A stretch of 64,000 nucleotides of DNA from Bacillus sp. PK3_68 (lineage in GTDB: Bacteria > Bacillota > Bacilli > Bacillales > Domibacillaceae). Positions within the stretch are counted from its first letter, which is position 1, and each line of letters opens with the position of its first letter. Made by a program: the position numbers and the translations under genes. The notes under the pieces were generated by a model. That model was not told the DNA's origin, ran no database searches, and saw nothing but the letters and a program-made list of their open reading frames with translations. The DNA is taken from positions 190,001 through 254,000 of the forward strand of contig NZ_NQYC01000002.1 of assembly GCF_003600835.1 (NCBI RefSeq). Reading direction: 5' to 3'. Shown one piece after another: positions 1 through 10,490 of the stretch.

Positions 1-2697
<2,697 letters not shown>

Positions 2698-2805
2698 AGA
2701 TTGTTTGACTTGCTCATAATTTAAAAATAAGAATTAACTTACTGGCATGTATTTTGTTCAGTTTTCAAAGATCAATTCGTTGTCGTTATCAGCGACAGCT
2801 ATACT

Positions 2806-2834
2806 ATAATAACATTTTACAATAATAGTGTCAA
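2806..2834 (-). promoter_or_regulatory. rRNA promoter P2 (sigma-A)
   Basis: On the minus strand TTGACA (2834-2829), a 17-bp spacer and TATTAT (2811-2806) form a near-consensus sigma-A promoter, about 110 bp upstream of mature 16S. The leader repeat TTGAAAACTGAAC follows downstream. Confidence 0.8.
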
Positions 2835-2888
2835 CAACTTTTTTTAAAATGTTTTTTTAAAAACGCCTTCTTTTAACGGCGGAAAACC

Positions 2889-2918
2889 AATATACCATGC
2901 TATCAATAAATAAGTCAA
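2889..2918 (-). promoter_or_regulatory. rRNA promoter P1 (sigma-A)
   Basis: On the minus strand TTGACT (2918-2913), an 18-bp spacer and TATATT (2894-2889). Together with P2 it gives the tandem promoter pair, about 85 bp apart, usual for Bacillus rrn operons. AT-rich flanks could act as an UP element. Confidence 0.6.
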
Positions 2919-2984
2919 TAAGTTTTTTAGAAAAATAGAAAGTAATTAAGTTTTACAGCAATGACAGATAGTTGCACATAGATA

Positions 2985-3016
2985 AAAAACAAAAAATCCT
3001 CCATTCAAAGAGGATT
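2985..3016 (-). terminator. Rho-independent terminator after the regulator and small ORF
   Basis: Minus strand: AATCCTC, an 8-nt loop, GAGGATT (arms 3016-3010 and 3001-2995), followed by a T-rich run. It closes the leftward unit that contains the sigma-54 activator and the 40-residue ORF, and separates it from the rRNA operon. Confidence 0.75.
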
Positions 3017-3138
3017 CATCGTTCAAATTTCACTGGTTCCATAAACTTAACGCCCGCTGTTTGTGAACCTTTATAGCGTAACAAATGGGTAAGATAAGCA
3101 TCCAAGTTAAACTGCTCTCTATTAATAAAGTTAATCAA
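3016..3138 (-). CDS. possible 40-residue protein downstream of the activator
   Basis: A TTG start at 3138 is preceded by AAAGGA at a 7-nt spacing. The frame reads MINFINREQF...KFMEPVKFER and stops at 3016, on the edge of the terminator hairpin. It lies 20 bp behind the stop of the sigma-54 activator and would be co-transcribed with it. I do not recognise it. It may be a genuine small protein or the C-terminal remnant of a larger enzyme; the well-placed ribosome binding site slightly favours a gene. Confidence 0.35.
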   Translation of the reverse strand: MINFINREQFNLDAYLTHLLRYKGSQTAGVKFMEPVKFER

Positions 3139-3158
3139 CGTTAATTCCTTTGTTTCTA

Positions 3159-4544
3159 TTACCCCTTTATATTATATGCTTTTATTTTATTGTATAGAGT
3201 GACCCGGGAGATTCCTAGTTTTTTAGCTGTCGCACTTTTGTTTCCATAAGTTTCAGCAAGAACTGCCTCTATTCTTTCCTTTTCTAAAAGGGCTTTCTCT
3301 TGAAAGAGGCTGTCACTCTCTGCTTCATTCGGCAGTTCTCTTTTTATATCCACTGGAAAAATAGGAGCAATGTCTTCTGGAGTTATGGTCGCTTCATCAG
3401 TGAAGATAATCATTCTTTCCACCACATTTTTTAGTTCTCTGATGTTGCCGGGCCATTGATAGTTCATGAACATTTGCAGAGCGCTCTTCGAAAGATTTGG
3501 TTCTTCTTTCTGATACTTTATAGCGTACTCTTGTATAAAACTTTTGACTAAGGTCGGAATGTCTTCAATGCGCTCCCGAAGTGAAGGGATTTTCAAGGTC
3601 ACTACATTTAGCCGATAATATAAATCCTCGCGAAATGTTCCTTGCTTAACCATTTCCTTTAAATCACTGTTAGTGGCCGCCACAATTCGGATATCAACCT
3701 TTATCGGTTTATTTCCACCGACTCGACAAACCTCTCTTTCTTGTAATACCCTCAACAGTTTTACTTGCATGTCAAGAGGTAGCATGCCGATTTCATCTAG
3801 AAATAAAGTCCCTCCGTCTGCCATTTCCACTTTCCCTGCTTTGCCATCCTTATATGCACCTGTAAAGGATCCTTTTTCATAGCCGAAAAACTCACTTTCA
3901 AATAACGCTTCAGGAATAGCCCCACAGTTAATCGGGATGAACGGTTGATCTTTTCTTAAGCTAGCTTCATGAATGCCTTGTGAAAATAATTCTTTACCAA
4001 CACCACTTTCTCCTTGAATCAAAACCGTTGCGTCAGTTTTCGCCACCTTGAGAGCCAATTCCTTCGTTTGCCTTATAGCCATGCTATTTCCTTTAATCTC
4101 AGATAAAGGACCAATTTGTCCTTGTAAATTGTACTGCTGCTTTAATTTTTGCAATTGTGTAGTCGTTAATGCTAACTTCTCATTCAACTTTACGACATTT
4201 GTAATATCTTGATCTATAGAGATAGCTCCGATTAACTTCCCTTCTCCATTAAAAATAGGAGCTGAACTAATCATTACATGTTTATCTGGACGGGGCTGAT
4301 GATAGGCATTGAAAACGGGCTTTTTGGTTTCTAGTATCTCTAACACTTTTAAATCTTCTTTTTTAAAGAACTCACTAATTCTCTTATTTTTAATTTTTTT
4401 CAGCGGGATACTATAGATTAATTCGGCCTGCTTATTCCAATATTCCACTTCTCCCGATGAGTTTACTATCGTCACTGCGTCTGGGCTCATCTCAATTAGC
4501 GATCTTAAATAATGGATTGAATGTTCAAGTGGAATTTTGCTCAC
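3159..4544 (-). CDS. PAS domain sigma-54 dependent transcriptional activator
   Basis: A 461-residue enhancer-binding protein. An N-terminal PAS sensor spans about residues 10-120 (SPDAVTIVNSSGEVEYWNKQ), followed by a short coiled linker and the AAA+ sigma-54 interaction domain (about 145-385) with Walker A GESGVGKE (178-185), the sigma-54 contact loop GSFTGA (225-230, GAFTGA variant), Walker B GGTLFLDE and an arginine-finger region. A Fis-type helix-turn-helix lies at the C-terminus (about 420-458, SATAKKLGISRVTLYNKI). It resembles RocR/PrdR-type regulators of amino-acid catabolism. It is divergent from the racemase gene, whose promoter is a perfect sigma-54 promoter, so that gene and brnQ are its inferred targets. 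The PAS ligand is not evident from sequence. Confidence 0.93.
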   Translation of the reverse strand: MSKIPLEHSIHYLRSLIEMSPDAVTIVNSSGEVEYWNKQAELIYSIPLKKIKNKRISEFFKKEDLKVLEILETKKPVFNAYHQPRPDKHVMISSAPIFNGEGKLIGAISIDQDITNVVKLNEKLALTTTQLQKLKQQYNLQGQIGPLSEIKGNSMAIRQTKELALKVAKTDATVLIQGESGVGKELFSQGIHEASLRKDQPFIPINCGAIPEALFESEFFGYEKGSFTGAYKDGKAGKVEMADGGTLFLDEIGMLPLDMQVKLLRVLQEREVCRVGGNKPIKVDIRIVAATNSDLKEMVKQGTFREDLYYRLNVVTLKIPSLRERIEDIPTLVKSFIQEYAIKYQKEEPNLSKSALQMFMNYQWPGNIRELKNVVERMIIFTDEATITPEDIAPIFPVDIKRELPNEAESDSLFQEKALLEKERIEAVLAETYGNKSATAKKLGISRVTLYNKIKAYNIKG

Positions 4545-4560
4545 TATATAGCCCCCTTAG

Positions 4561-4608
4561 TGTAAATTTGCAAAGTAGTTATCCAACCTAATTTTACACT
4601 TTTGTAAA
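4561..4608. promoter_or_regulatory. candidate upstream activating sites for the sigma-54 activator
   Basis: Two dyads lie in the divergent intergenic region: TGTAAATTTGCA (4561-4572, one mismatched pair) and TTTACACTTTTGTAAA (4593-4608, 6-bp arms, 4-bp spacer). Their centres are 34 bp apart, about three helical turns, and they share the half-site TGTAAA. They sit about 105-145 bp upstream of the predicted start, the usual distance for enhancer-binding proteins. Binding is inferred. Confidence 0.5.
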
Positions 4609-4680
4609 CTTATTAAACAATTTTATTTTACTTAATAACAAAATTAATAGCAATGCGCCTACTGTACGCAATAATCAAGT

Positions 4681-4696
4681 TGGCACGCTAATTGCT
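4681..4696 (+). promoter_or_regulatory. sigma-54 (RpoN) -24/-12 promoter of the racemase gene
   Basis: TGGCAC-N5-TTGCT matches the sigma-54 consensus TGGCAC-N5-TTGCW exactly, with GG (4682-4683) and GC (4694-4695) 12 bp apart. Transcription should begin near 4707, about 40 bp before the ATG at 4747. The sigma-54 activator encoded next door is the obvious partner. Confidence 0.9.
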
Positions 4697-4746
4697 TATA
4701 TAACTATATAAACGTTTATATACATTTTTCGGGAGGTTACGAACAG

Positions 4747-5736
4747 ATGGTAGAATTAAAAGACTTCAACTTCATTGAAACAATTGATGCCCATGCCATG
4801 GGAGAGGCCGCTAGAATCGTGGTTAGAGGTATGCCGGAAATCCAAGGCCAGACGATGATGGAAAAGAAACAGCACGTGCAAGCGGAGATGGATAACATCC
4901 GCAAGCTTCTTATGCATGAACCAAGAGGACACTTAAATATGTTTGGGGCTATTTTAACTCAACCTTGTCACCCCGAATGCGATCTTGGTGTGTTGTTTAT
5001 GGACAGCGGCGGTTACCTGAATATGTGTGGTCACGGAACCATTGCTTCTATTACAGTGGCTATTAATACCGGTCTTATCGAAAAAAAGGAGAAGATTTTT
5101 CTAGACACGCCTTCTGGAGTAGTTGAATGTTATGTCACATATGAAAATTCCAAAGTGAAAGAGGTCTCTTTTATAAATGTACCTGCCTTCTTATTGGAGA
5201 AGGATATCAAAATTTTAATAAAGAATGCGGGTTGGATAACGGTAGACATCGCTTTTGGAGGAAGCTTTTTTGCGATAGTGGGTGCCGAGCAGTTCAATTT
5301 AAAATTGAATATTGAGGAGCAGGACAAAATAGCTGCCCTTGGTACAACGATTAGAGAAGCCGCCAATCAGCAACTAACGATCAAACATCCTGAGATACCG
5401 GAAATCAATACAGTTGATCTAGTCGAATTTAGTTTACAATTAGGTAAAAATCATTATAAAAATACTGTTGTTTTTGGAGATGGACAAATCGACCGGTCTC
5501 CCTGCGGAACTGGAACATGCGCGAAACTCTCTACACTAAACTTAAAGCCGGGTGAGCAAATCATTCAAGAAAGTATTATTGATTCTCAATTTAAAGGAAC
5601 AGTAGTGGATTATACAAAAGTCGGAAATTATAAAGCTATCATTCCTAAAATTACTGGGTCTGCATGGATAACCGGGTTCCATAAATTTTCACTGGAAGCC
5701 ACTGATCCTTACACGGAAGGATTTTTATTGAAATAA
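4747..5736 (+). CDS. proline racemase / 4-hydroxyproline 2-epimerase family enzyme
   Basis: 329 residues, the usual length of the proline racemase family. Both catalytic cysteines are present: Cys94 in NMCGHGTI and Cys253 in DRSPCGTGT. This argues for a two-base racemase or epimerase rather than the trans-3-hydroxyproline dehydratase branch, where one position is Thr or Ser. It would interconvert L- and D-proline or trans-4-hydroxy-L-proline and cis-4-hydroxy-D-proline in the cytoplasm. The ATG follows GGGAGG. It is the first gene after a perfect sigma-54 promoter and is followed 195 bp later by a brnQ-type carrier, which suggests an amino-acid scavenging unit. No D-proline reductase (prdAB) or hydroxyproline oxidase genes are seen nearby, so the exact substrate stays open. 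Confidence 0.9.
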   Translation: MVELKDFNFIETIDAHAMGEAARIVVRGMPEIQGQTMMEKKQHVQAEMDNIRKLLMHEPRGHLNMFGAILTQPCHPECDLGVLFMDSGGYLNMCGHGTIASITVAINTGLIEKKEKIFLDTPSGVVECYVTYENSKVKEVSFINVPAFLLEKDIKILIKNAGWITVDIAFGGSFFAIVGAEQFNLKLNIEEQDKIAALGTTIREAANQQLTIKHPEIPEINTVDLVEFSLQLGKNHYKNTVVFGDGQIDRSPCGTGTCAKLSTLNLKPGEQIIQESIIDSQFKGTVVDYTKVGNYKAIIPKITGSAWITGFHKFSLEATDPYTEGFLLK

Positions 5737-5806
5737 CGTGACGCCATAAGAAACAAATGTGCATTTTTTGAAAACGCACAATACGATTATTTAGACAAAG
5801 AAAAGG

Positions 5807-5828
5807 AGAATGGCTAATGCGCCATTCT
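5807..5828 (+). promoter_or_regulatory. hairpin in the racemase-brnQ spacer
   Basis: AGAATGGC, a 6-nt loop and GCCATTCT form an 8-bp perfect stem midway in the 195-bp spacer. There is no T-run, so this is more likely an mRNA processing or stabilising hairpin than a terminator. brnQ is probably co-transcribed with the racemase gene. Confidence 0.4.
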
Positions 5829-5931
5829 ACCTTAAGAATCAAACAAAGGCACAACAACACCCAATTGAAAGCGCTATCTTTATTGAAAAATGAATGATCA
5901 ACTCTAGCCCAACAAGGAAAGGAGAAAAATA

Positions 5932-7293
5932 ATGGAAAACAAATTACCATTCTCACAAATACTTGCCATTGGTTTAATGCTTTTCGCTATGTTTTTAGGT
6001 GCAGGAAACGTTATCTTTGCTCCCATGGTCGGCCAACAGGCCGGTTCAAATACATGGATTGCAATGGGGGGATTTTTAATAACAGGAGTTGGATTAGTTC
6101 TATTGGCTATCATCGCTTTAACTCGCGGCGGCGGAACAATTGAGAAATTGGCGGAGAGAGTTCATCCAACCTTTTCCATCGTGTTTTCAGTCTTATTATT
6201 CTTAACTCTTGGACCCATCTATGTTATTCCACGAACCACATCCGTCGTATATGAAATTGCTATTAACCCGTTAACAGGTGCTGCATCGAACACAAATCTA
6301 TATCTGCTTATTTTTTCAGTTCTATTCATCGCTCTAACAATCTTGCTTTCCTGGAATACAACGAAATTTGTTGATCGCCTGGGGAAAGTTATTACCCCCA
6401 TTTTCGTCGTATTATTAATCATGTTAATTGGAAAATCAATAATTACGCCAATGGGAAGCATTAAACAACCTCAAACGGAATACTTAAATGACGCTTTCTT
6501 AAAAGGATTCACTCAAGGCTATTACACAATGGATGTGCTTGCAGCTTTCGTATTTGGTGGTATTTTCATTAAATCCATTAGTTCGTTAGGAATCAAATCC
6601 GAAAAAGCTGTCTCAAGCTTATTTATTAAAGCTGGTATCATCACAATTATTGGATTAATCGCTCTTCAAGTTTCCATGGCTTGGATTGGCGCCTCAAGCG
6701 TAGAATCTATTGGATTGAAAACCAATGGAGGAGAAGTCTTAGCACAAAGCGCCATTACTTTATTTGGTGAATACGGCATCTACATGATCGGAACCATCAT
6801 CCTCTTAACAGGGATTACAACCAATGTAGCTTGTTTAGCAGCCGTCTCCGAATATTTCGAAAAAATCATTCCTTCCGTCTCTTATAAGAAATGGGTCATA
6901 GTCTTTTCTATATTGGGACTAGTGATTACAAACTTTGGCTTGAACACGATTTTAACTTTAGCCTCTCCAGTTTTATTATTGCTTTATCCTTTGGCTATTG
7001 CTCTGATTGGTTTAATCTTTACGAATAACCTATTCAATGGTCATCGGTCTGTTTATATTGGGACAACTATTGGAACCGGAATGGTTGCAATCTTGGATGC
7101 AATCAAAGAAGCAGGACTCGCACCAGAAACAATAAACGCCTCCTTTGGCTTCATTCCTTTATTCGAAAACGGTGCCGGCTGGATTGTTACCGGATTAATA
7201 GGGTTCTTTGTAGGATTAATCATAGCAAAATCAAGAAACGAACCTTCCACCTTGATTACTATGACTGGCCAGGAAATACACAAGGCTCAATAA
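5932..7293 (+). CDS. brnQ: branched-chain amino acid transport system II carrier protein (BrnQ family)
   Basis: A 453-residue integral membrane protein of the LIVCS family, with about 12 hydrophobic segments and the family N-terminus (MLFAMFLGAGNVIFAP). LIVCS proteins are sodium- or proton-coupled importers of Leu, Ile and Val; some Gram-positive members also take proline. A strong AAAGGAG lies 7 nt before the ATG. Because it shares the unit controlled by the sigma-54 promoter with a proline racemase family gene, proline or hydroxyproline import is a reasonable alternative to branched-chain amino acids. That reading is inference from context. Confidence 0.93.
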   Translation: MENKLPFSQILAIGLMLFAMFLGAGNVIFAPMVGQQAGSNTWIAMGGFLITGVGLVLLAIIALTRGGGTIEKLAERVHPTFSIVFSVLLFLTLGPIYVIPRTTSVVYEIAINPLTGAASNTNLYLLIFSVLFIALTILLSWNTTKFVDRLGKVITPIFVVLLIMLIGKSIITPMGSIKQPQTEYLNDAFLKGFTQGYYTMDVLAAFVFGGIFIKSISSLGIKSEKAVSSLFIKAGIITIIGLIALQVSMAWIGASSVESIGLKTNGGEVLAQSAITLFGEYGIYMIGTIILLTGITTNVACLAAVSEYFEKIIPSVSYKKWVIVFSILGLVITNFGLNTILTLASPVLLLLYPLAIALIGLIFTNNLFNGHRSVYIGTTIGTGMVAILDAIKEAGLAPETINASFGFIPLFENGAGWIVTGLIGFFVGLIIAKSRNEPSTLITMTGQEIHKAQ

Positions 7294-7365
7294 AGACTTA
7301 AATTCTTCTTCAAATGTAGCGGCATAAAAATCCGGATTTGCGATGCTAAGGAATTTACAATAGTA

Positions 7366-7409
7366 AAAAGTCCAATTTCTTAATTTTAATAATGAGAATT
7401 GGACTTTTT
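7366..7409 (+). terminator. Rho-independent terminator after brnQ
   Basis: AAAAAGTCCAATTTCT and AGAATTGGACTTTTT (7366-7380 and 7395-7409) form a 14-15 bp stem with an A-rich entry and T-rich exit, 72 bp after the brnQ stop. Confidence 0.85.
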
Positions 7410-7504
7410 ATCATGAAGAATCTCTATAGAGCCAACAGGAAAGAGAACACTTTAAACTTACCAAATTATAAGCTTATATACTCGTTTCGTTTTTTCTAAA
7501 AACC

Positions 7505-7660
7505 ATGGTTTTTGAATTAAAAATGAATGATGCTGTAGAAAAAAGGGATAGATTTCTAACTCAACAACTAACTCGATCCCTGGAAGAAAAGCGCCTGGAG
7601 ATAGCAGCAACTCAAGAAGAAAAGAAGTTATGGTGGTGGAATAAATTATTTAAAAAGTAA
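7505..7660 (+). pseudogene. DUF3967-type C-terminal fragment (51 residues)
   Basis: An open frame from ATG 7505 to TAA 7660 encodes a basic amphipathic helix ending in EEKKLWWWNKLFKK. This matches the C-terminal signature (RDxxL...AAxQEKKWWxFW) of DUF3967/MerR-like helix-turn-helix proteins of Bacillus plasmids and prophages. The DNA-binding N-terminus is missing and no convincing ribosome binding site precedes it, so it is read as a truncated remnant. A good terminator follows directly, as behind an original gene. Confidence 0.5.
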
Positions 7661-7661
7661 A

Positions 7662-7691
7662 AAAACAAGGTGCGATTTTGTACCTTGTTTT
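7662..7691 (+). terminator. terminator behind the DUF3967 remnant
   Basis: AAAACAAGGT, a 10-nt loop and ACCTTGTTTT (7662-7671 and 7682-7691) form a perfect 10-bp stem directly after the TAA at 7660. Confidence 0.75.
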
Positions 7692-7737
7692 AATTTGGTT
7701 CCATATCACCCAAACAACAGTGGTCTCACCAACATAG

Positions 7738-7780
7738 AAAAATAAAGCTCCCTAACGTTTTCAGGAAGCCCTTTATTTTT
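7738..7780 (-). terminator. terminator of the subtilase unit
   Basis: On the minus strand AAAAATAAAGGGC pairs imperfectly with GCTTTATTTTT (outer arms 7771-7780 and 7738-7747). The hairpin begins at the stop codon of the frame-corrected subtilase gene (7781-7779), which supports the longer reading of that gene. Confidence 0.6.
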
Positions 7781-8668
7781 AATTTTTTATTAAACCTACC
7801 TTTTTTAAGTACTTTAAGCTTTGTTTAAAAATATCATCATCAAAATTAGTATTAATATCATCACTTGATAGCCAATTTACGAGGGCTCCAGTAATAAAAG
7901 CTGTTGAAAAAGATGTTCCCCTCACTTTTTCGTATCCCCCAGACATACTTGTTGTAAGTATATCTTTCCCTGGAGCAAAACATCAATTTTACCTTGAGCA
8001 CTCAAAGTATCAATATTACCATCTTTATCTATTGAACCAACTGATATAACATTGGGATACCTAGCAGGATAGTCTACTTCTTGTCCCAAATTGTTACCAG
8101 ACGCAGCCACAATTATGATTCCTTCCGATACTAACAGATCAATCATTTCTTGGAGCTCCGAATAATTTGTTGAAAAACCAAAACTTATATTTATAATATC
8201 AACATCATTCTTATATGCCCACAACAAAGCAGTTAATACGTCATCAATTTCCCCTTTGCCTTCAGCATTCAATACCTTGATATCATAAATTTCAACATTT
8301 GGGGAAACACCAATTATTCCATGCGAATTATGATTTGCGGTTATAATTCCGGCAATATTAGTACCGTGGCCAAAATCATCTGAAGTGGAATTAGTACTTC
8401 GAATAACATTATAACTTTTAGTGACCTTATTTTTAAGGTCACTATGATTCGAGTTAATTCCACTATCAAGAATAGCAACTTTTACTTTAGAATTCCTTAT
8501 TTCTTTATCAATACCGACATAAGCTTGTCCCCAAGGAATAACCTCTTTATTTGTCTTAGAATTATCATTATGATTATTTGCTTCTTCAGGCACTTGTTTT
8601 ATAGATTCAAATAGAAAAAATAAAAATAGCAGAAGTAAGATAATAACAATAAAAAATAACCTTTTAAT
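7779..8668 (-). pseudogene. S8 family subtilisin-like serine protease, frameshifted
   Basis: The intact stretch (8593 to about 7980) carries the catalytic Asp (AILDSGINSNHSDL), His (GHGTNIAGI) and oxyanion Asn (VAASGNN). At the A4 run 7977-7980 the frame shifts. With one extra base it continues as DVFAPGKDIL...VRGTSFSTAF, containing the catalytic Ser, and ends at 7779 just before a terminator. Upstream the frame is open to 8668 and encodes a lysine/arginine start plus a hydrophobic helix (IIKRLFFIVIILLLLLF), i.e. a membrane anchor. The only initiators near the GGAGG (8679-8675) are ATT codons at 8671 and 8668; a GTG at 8593 would leave off the anchor. There is no room for a propeptide. It follows the DUF3885 gene with a small overlap. 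As sequenced, the product lacks Ser and is inactive. Confidence 0.75.
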
Positions 8669-9281
8669 AATTATCCTCCATTAATAACTCCTTGTATTTA
8701 TTCTCTAAATACTTATGATCTTCAGGATTATTTAATAAAATAAATCCCCCTCTATCATCATAAATATTTAATATTATATTTTTATTTATATTAATAAAAA
8801 ATATTTCTGGGTAGTAGGTGTTTTTATCTTTCAACCTAGGTTTTAAGCTTCTGAAGTCTTGATTACAAATCGCTTTAATCAATTGCTTATAAGACAATTG
8901 CTCTCTTTGGCACAGAAGTGAGTATTGAATAATTTGTTCTTGCTCATCTTCTAAAAATACCTTTTTACATGCTAATTTATAGATATTCGGATTTTTTACA
9001 TATTTTTCGTAAATACCGGTTTTTCTCGTTAGCGGTAAGTCACTGCGAATATGTAACACTAAAAAAACACTGTCACCATTTTGAAATAGGTCTTCAAATA
9101 TACTTATTGCATTTTTATAAACGCTTTTAAAGTACAATTCATTCAACTCATCCGAGTCGTCTTTAAATGGGGAAAGGTTTTTTTCCAATTGTAAGTGAAC
9201 CGAAAATTTGTGTTCCATAAATGAATCTCTAATTAAATCTAAATCATTGAACTCTTCGCTTAAGTATGGTTGTAAATCCAT
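8664..9281 (-). CDS. DUF3885 domain-containing protein (possible immunity protein)
   Basis: 205 residues, no signal peptide or membrane segment. The C-terminal segment YPEIFFININKNIILNIYDDRG is characteristic of DUF3885, a cytoplasmic family of unknown function common in Bacillus and often found beside secreted toxin genes. It sits directly downstream of a SAR2788-type toxin gene on the same strand, with the gap filled by the toxin's detached C-terminus, so an immunity role is plausible but inferred. Its last codons overlap the start region of the subtilase gene. Reasonable start: ATG 9281 after a GGGG-rich site. Confidence 0.65.
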   Translation of the reverse strand: MDLQPYLSEEFNDLDLIRDSFMEHKFSVHLQLEKNLSPFKDDSDELNELYFKSVYKNAISIFEDLFQNGDSVFLVLHIRSDLPLTRKTGIYEKYVKNPNIYKLACKKVFLEDEQEQIIQYSLLCQREQLSYKQLIKAICNQDFRSLKPRLKDKNTYYPEIFFININKNIILNIYDDRGGFILLNNPEDHKYLENKYKELLMEDNY

Positions 9282-9315
9282 TCATAAATCCCCTTTTGTA
9301 TAAAGTAACTATTTT

Positions 9316-9529
9316 TTATTCTCTTAATACTTTTCCGTCCTTATCTAGAGTTGCTATACGTTTACCCGATTTGTCCATTAGTTTATAATAACTTCCACCA
9401 TGAGAGTTACCTTTCCCTACATCTCTTGAAATAGACCAACCCGATTTGGGATCTTTCCATTCTTGCTTACCCTTTATTTTTGTGTGAATAATTTAATTAT
9501 TACACCATTATCATCTAATAAAGAGCTTT
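9316..9529 (-). pseudogene. detached C-terminal toxin domain of the SAR2788-type protein
   Basis: Downstream of the stop of the secreted protein at 9530, coding continues in two other frames: KIKSSLLDDNGVIIKLFTQ and then KIKGKQEWKDPKSGWSISRD...NSHGGSYYKLMDKSG...GKVLRE ending at 9316. One extra base in the T6 run 9533-9538 and one in the T5 run 9477-9481 would join everything into a single protein of about 260 residues. The SHGGSYYKLMDKSGKRIATL block resembles the compact nuclease-like tips of polymorphic toxins, but I cannot name its family. Confidence 0.6.
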
Positions 9530-10099
9530 TTATTTTTTGGCAGCCGCATATGCTGAAGATTTAAGGGCATTATTAACAAGTGTCTTACCATATTTTTTAA
9601 TAGCCCATTGTACACTATAACGTACAATTTGTACGGCAATAATAATAATGGGTACTGCTGAAGCATCAGCAACTTTTGTATCAAATGAATACTTTTGACC
9701 AGTATTATTATCTACTAAAAATCCGCCAAAATCATCTCCATCAACATAGCTTAAAAACACTTCAAAATTTACTGCGATATTTTCATTGCCTTCTTGAATT
9801 TCTCCAACATATTCAATTTTCCCTGTATCCAAGTCTGTGGTTAATTCTGATTCAACTTTTAAATCCTCATTATCAATATTGACTGTAATTTCCGATACGT
9901 GACTATTAGACCTTTCAACCATTTCGATACTATCCGATAACTCTATTACTTCTTGATCGGTTAATTGTTCGAATTGTGATAAGTCGGTAATTTCATCATC
10001 TTTATTTTGCGTACTAGCCATAGCCATACTATACGATGGTCCTACAGTAGAGAAAATAAGTAAAAAACTAAGTAAATACAAAAATTTCTTTTTAAACAT
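9530..10099 (-). CDS. secreted SAR2788-type putative toxin, N-terminal part
   Basis: 189 residues with a clear signal peptide (KKKFLYLLSFLLIFSTV, cleavage near SMAMA), an acidic middle region (about residues 30-150) and a hydrophobic segment (VPIIIIAVQIVRYSVQWAIKKYGKTLV) near the end. The order of signal peptide, acidic domain, isoleucine-rich helix and IKKYGKT is that of the SAR2788 family of putative toxins of Staphylococcus and Bacillus. Translation stops right after AAKK at a T6 run, and the toxic tip continues in another frame. The ATG is preceded by GGAGGG. A DUF3885 gene follows as possible immunity partner. Confidence 0.6.
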   Translation of the reverse strand: MFKKKFLYLLSFLLIFSTVGPSYSMAMASTQNKDDEITDLSQFEQLTDQEVIELSDSIEMVERSNSHVSEITVNIDNEDLKVESELTTDLDTGKIEYVGEIQEGNENIAVNFEVFLSYVDGDDFGGFLVDNNTGQKYSFDTKVADASAVPIIIIAVQIVRYSVQWAIKKYGKTLVNNALKSSAYAAAKK

Positions 10100-10490
10100 G
10101 AAAATCCCTCCTGTTATTGTAAAAATTTCCCAACCTCTAAAGTATCATATATATGATCGAATTAATAGATTAAATGTCCAAAAGATGAAATCAACATTGA
10201 GCAATTATACATAGGGGTTAGCCCAAGATAAGTCCAAAAAGGGAACGGAATTTGATAAGGGATTTAACGAGCGGTTATTTCAATTTGCCCAAAAGCATTT
10301 AGCGCCTTAAAGGCGATTCTGTTGCCTTTAAGGCTTTAACGAGGGGCGACCTCTTAAAAGCGCTAGAACAGCCTCATATGGAGTTTGTCAATGTCTTGGA
10401 GCGGTACCGGACCGTAGGGAGGATAAGGAGCGGAAGGGCGTTGACAAACTCACTACACCCGAACCCTCTTGGCATTGTCAAAACCTTGTT
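10100..10490. other. gene-free stretch with plasmid-like inverted repeats
   Basis: The left end is the promoter region of the toxin gene. From about 10180 the composition becomes more GC-rich and shows three inverted repeats: GCCTTAAAGGC/GCCTTTAAGGC (about 10303-10333), AGTTTGTCAA/TTGACAAACT (about 10382 and 10440) and GTCAAAAC/GTTTTGAC (about 10477-10495). Short open stretches such as EFDKGFNERLFQFAQKHLA are broken by stops. It looks like the remnant of a mobilisation region in front of the relaxase-like fragment. Confidence 0.4.
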
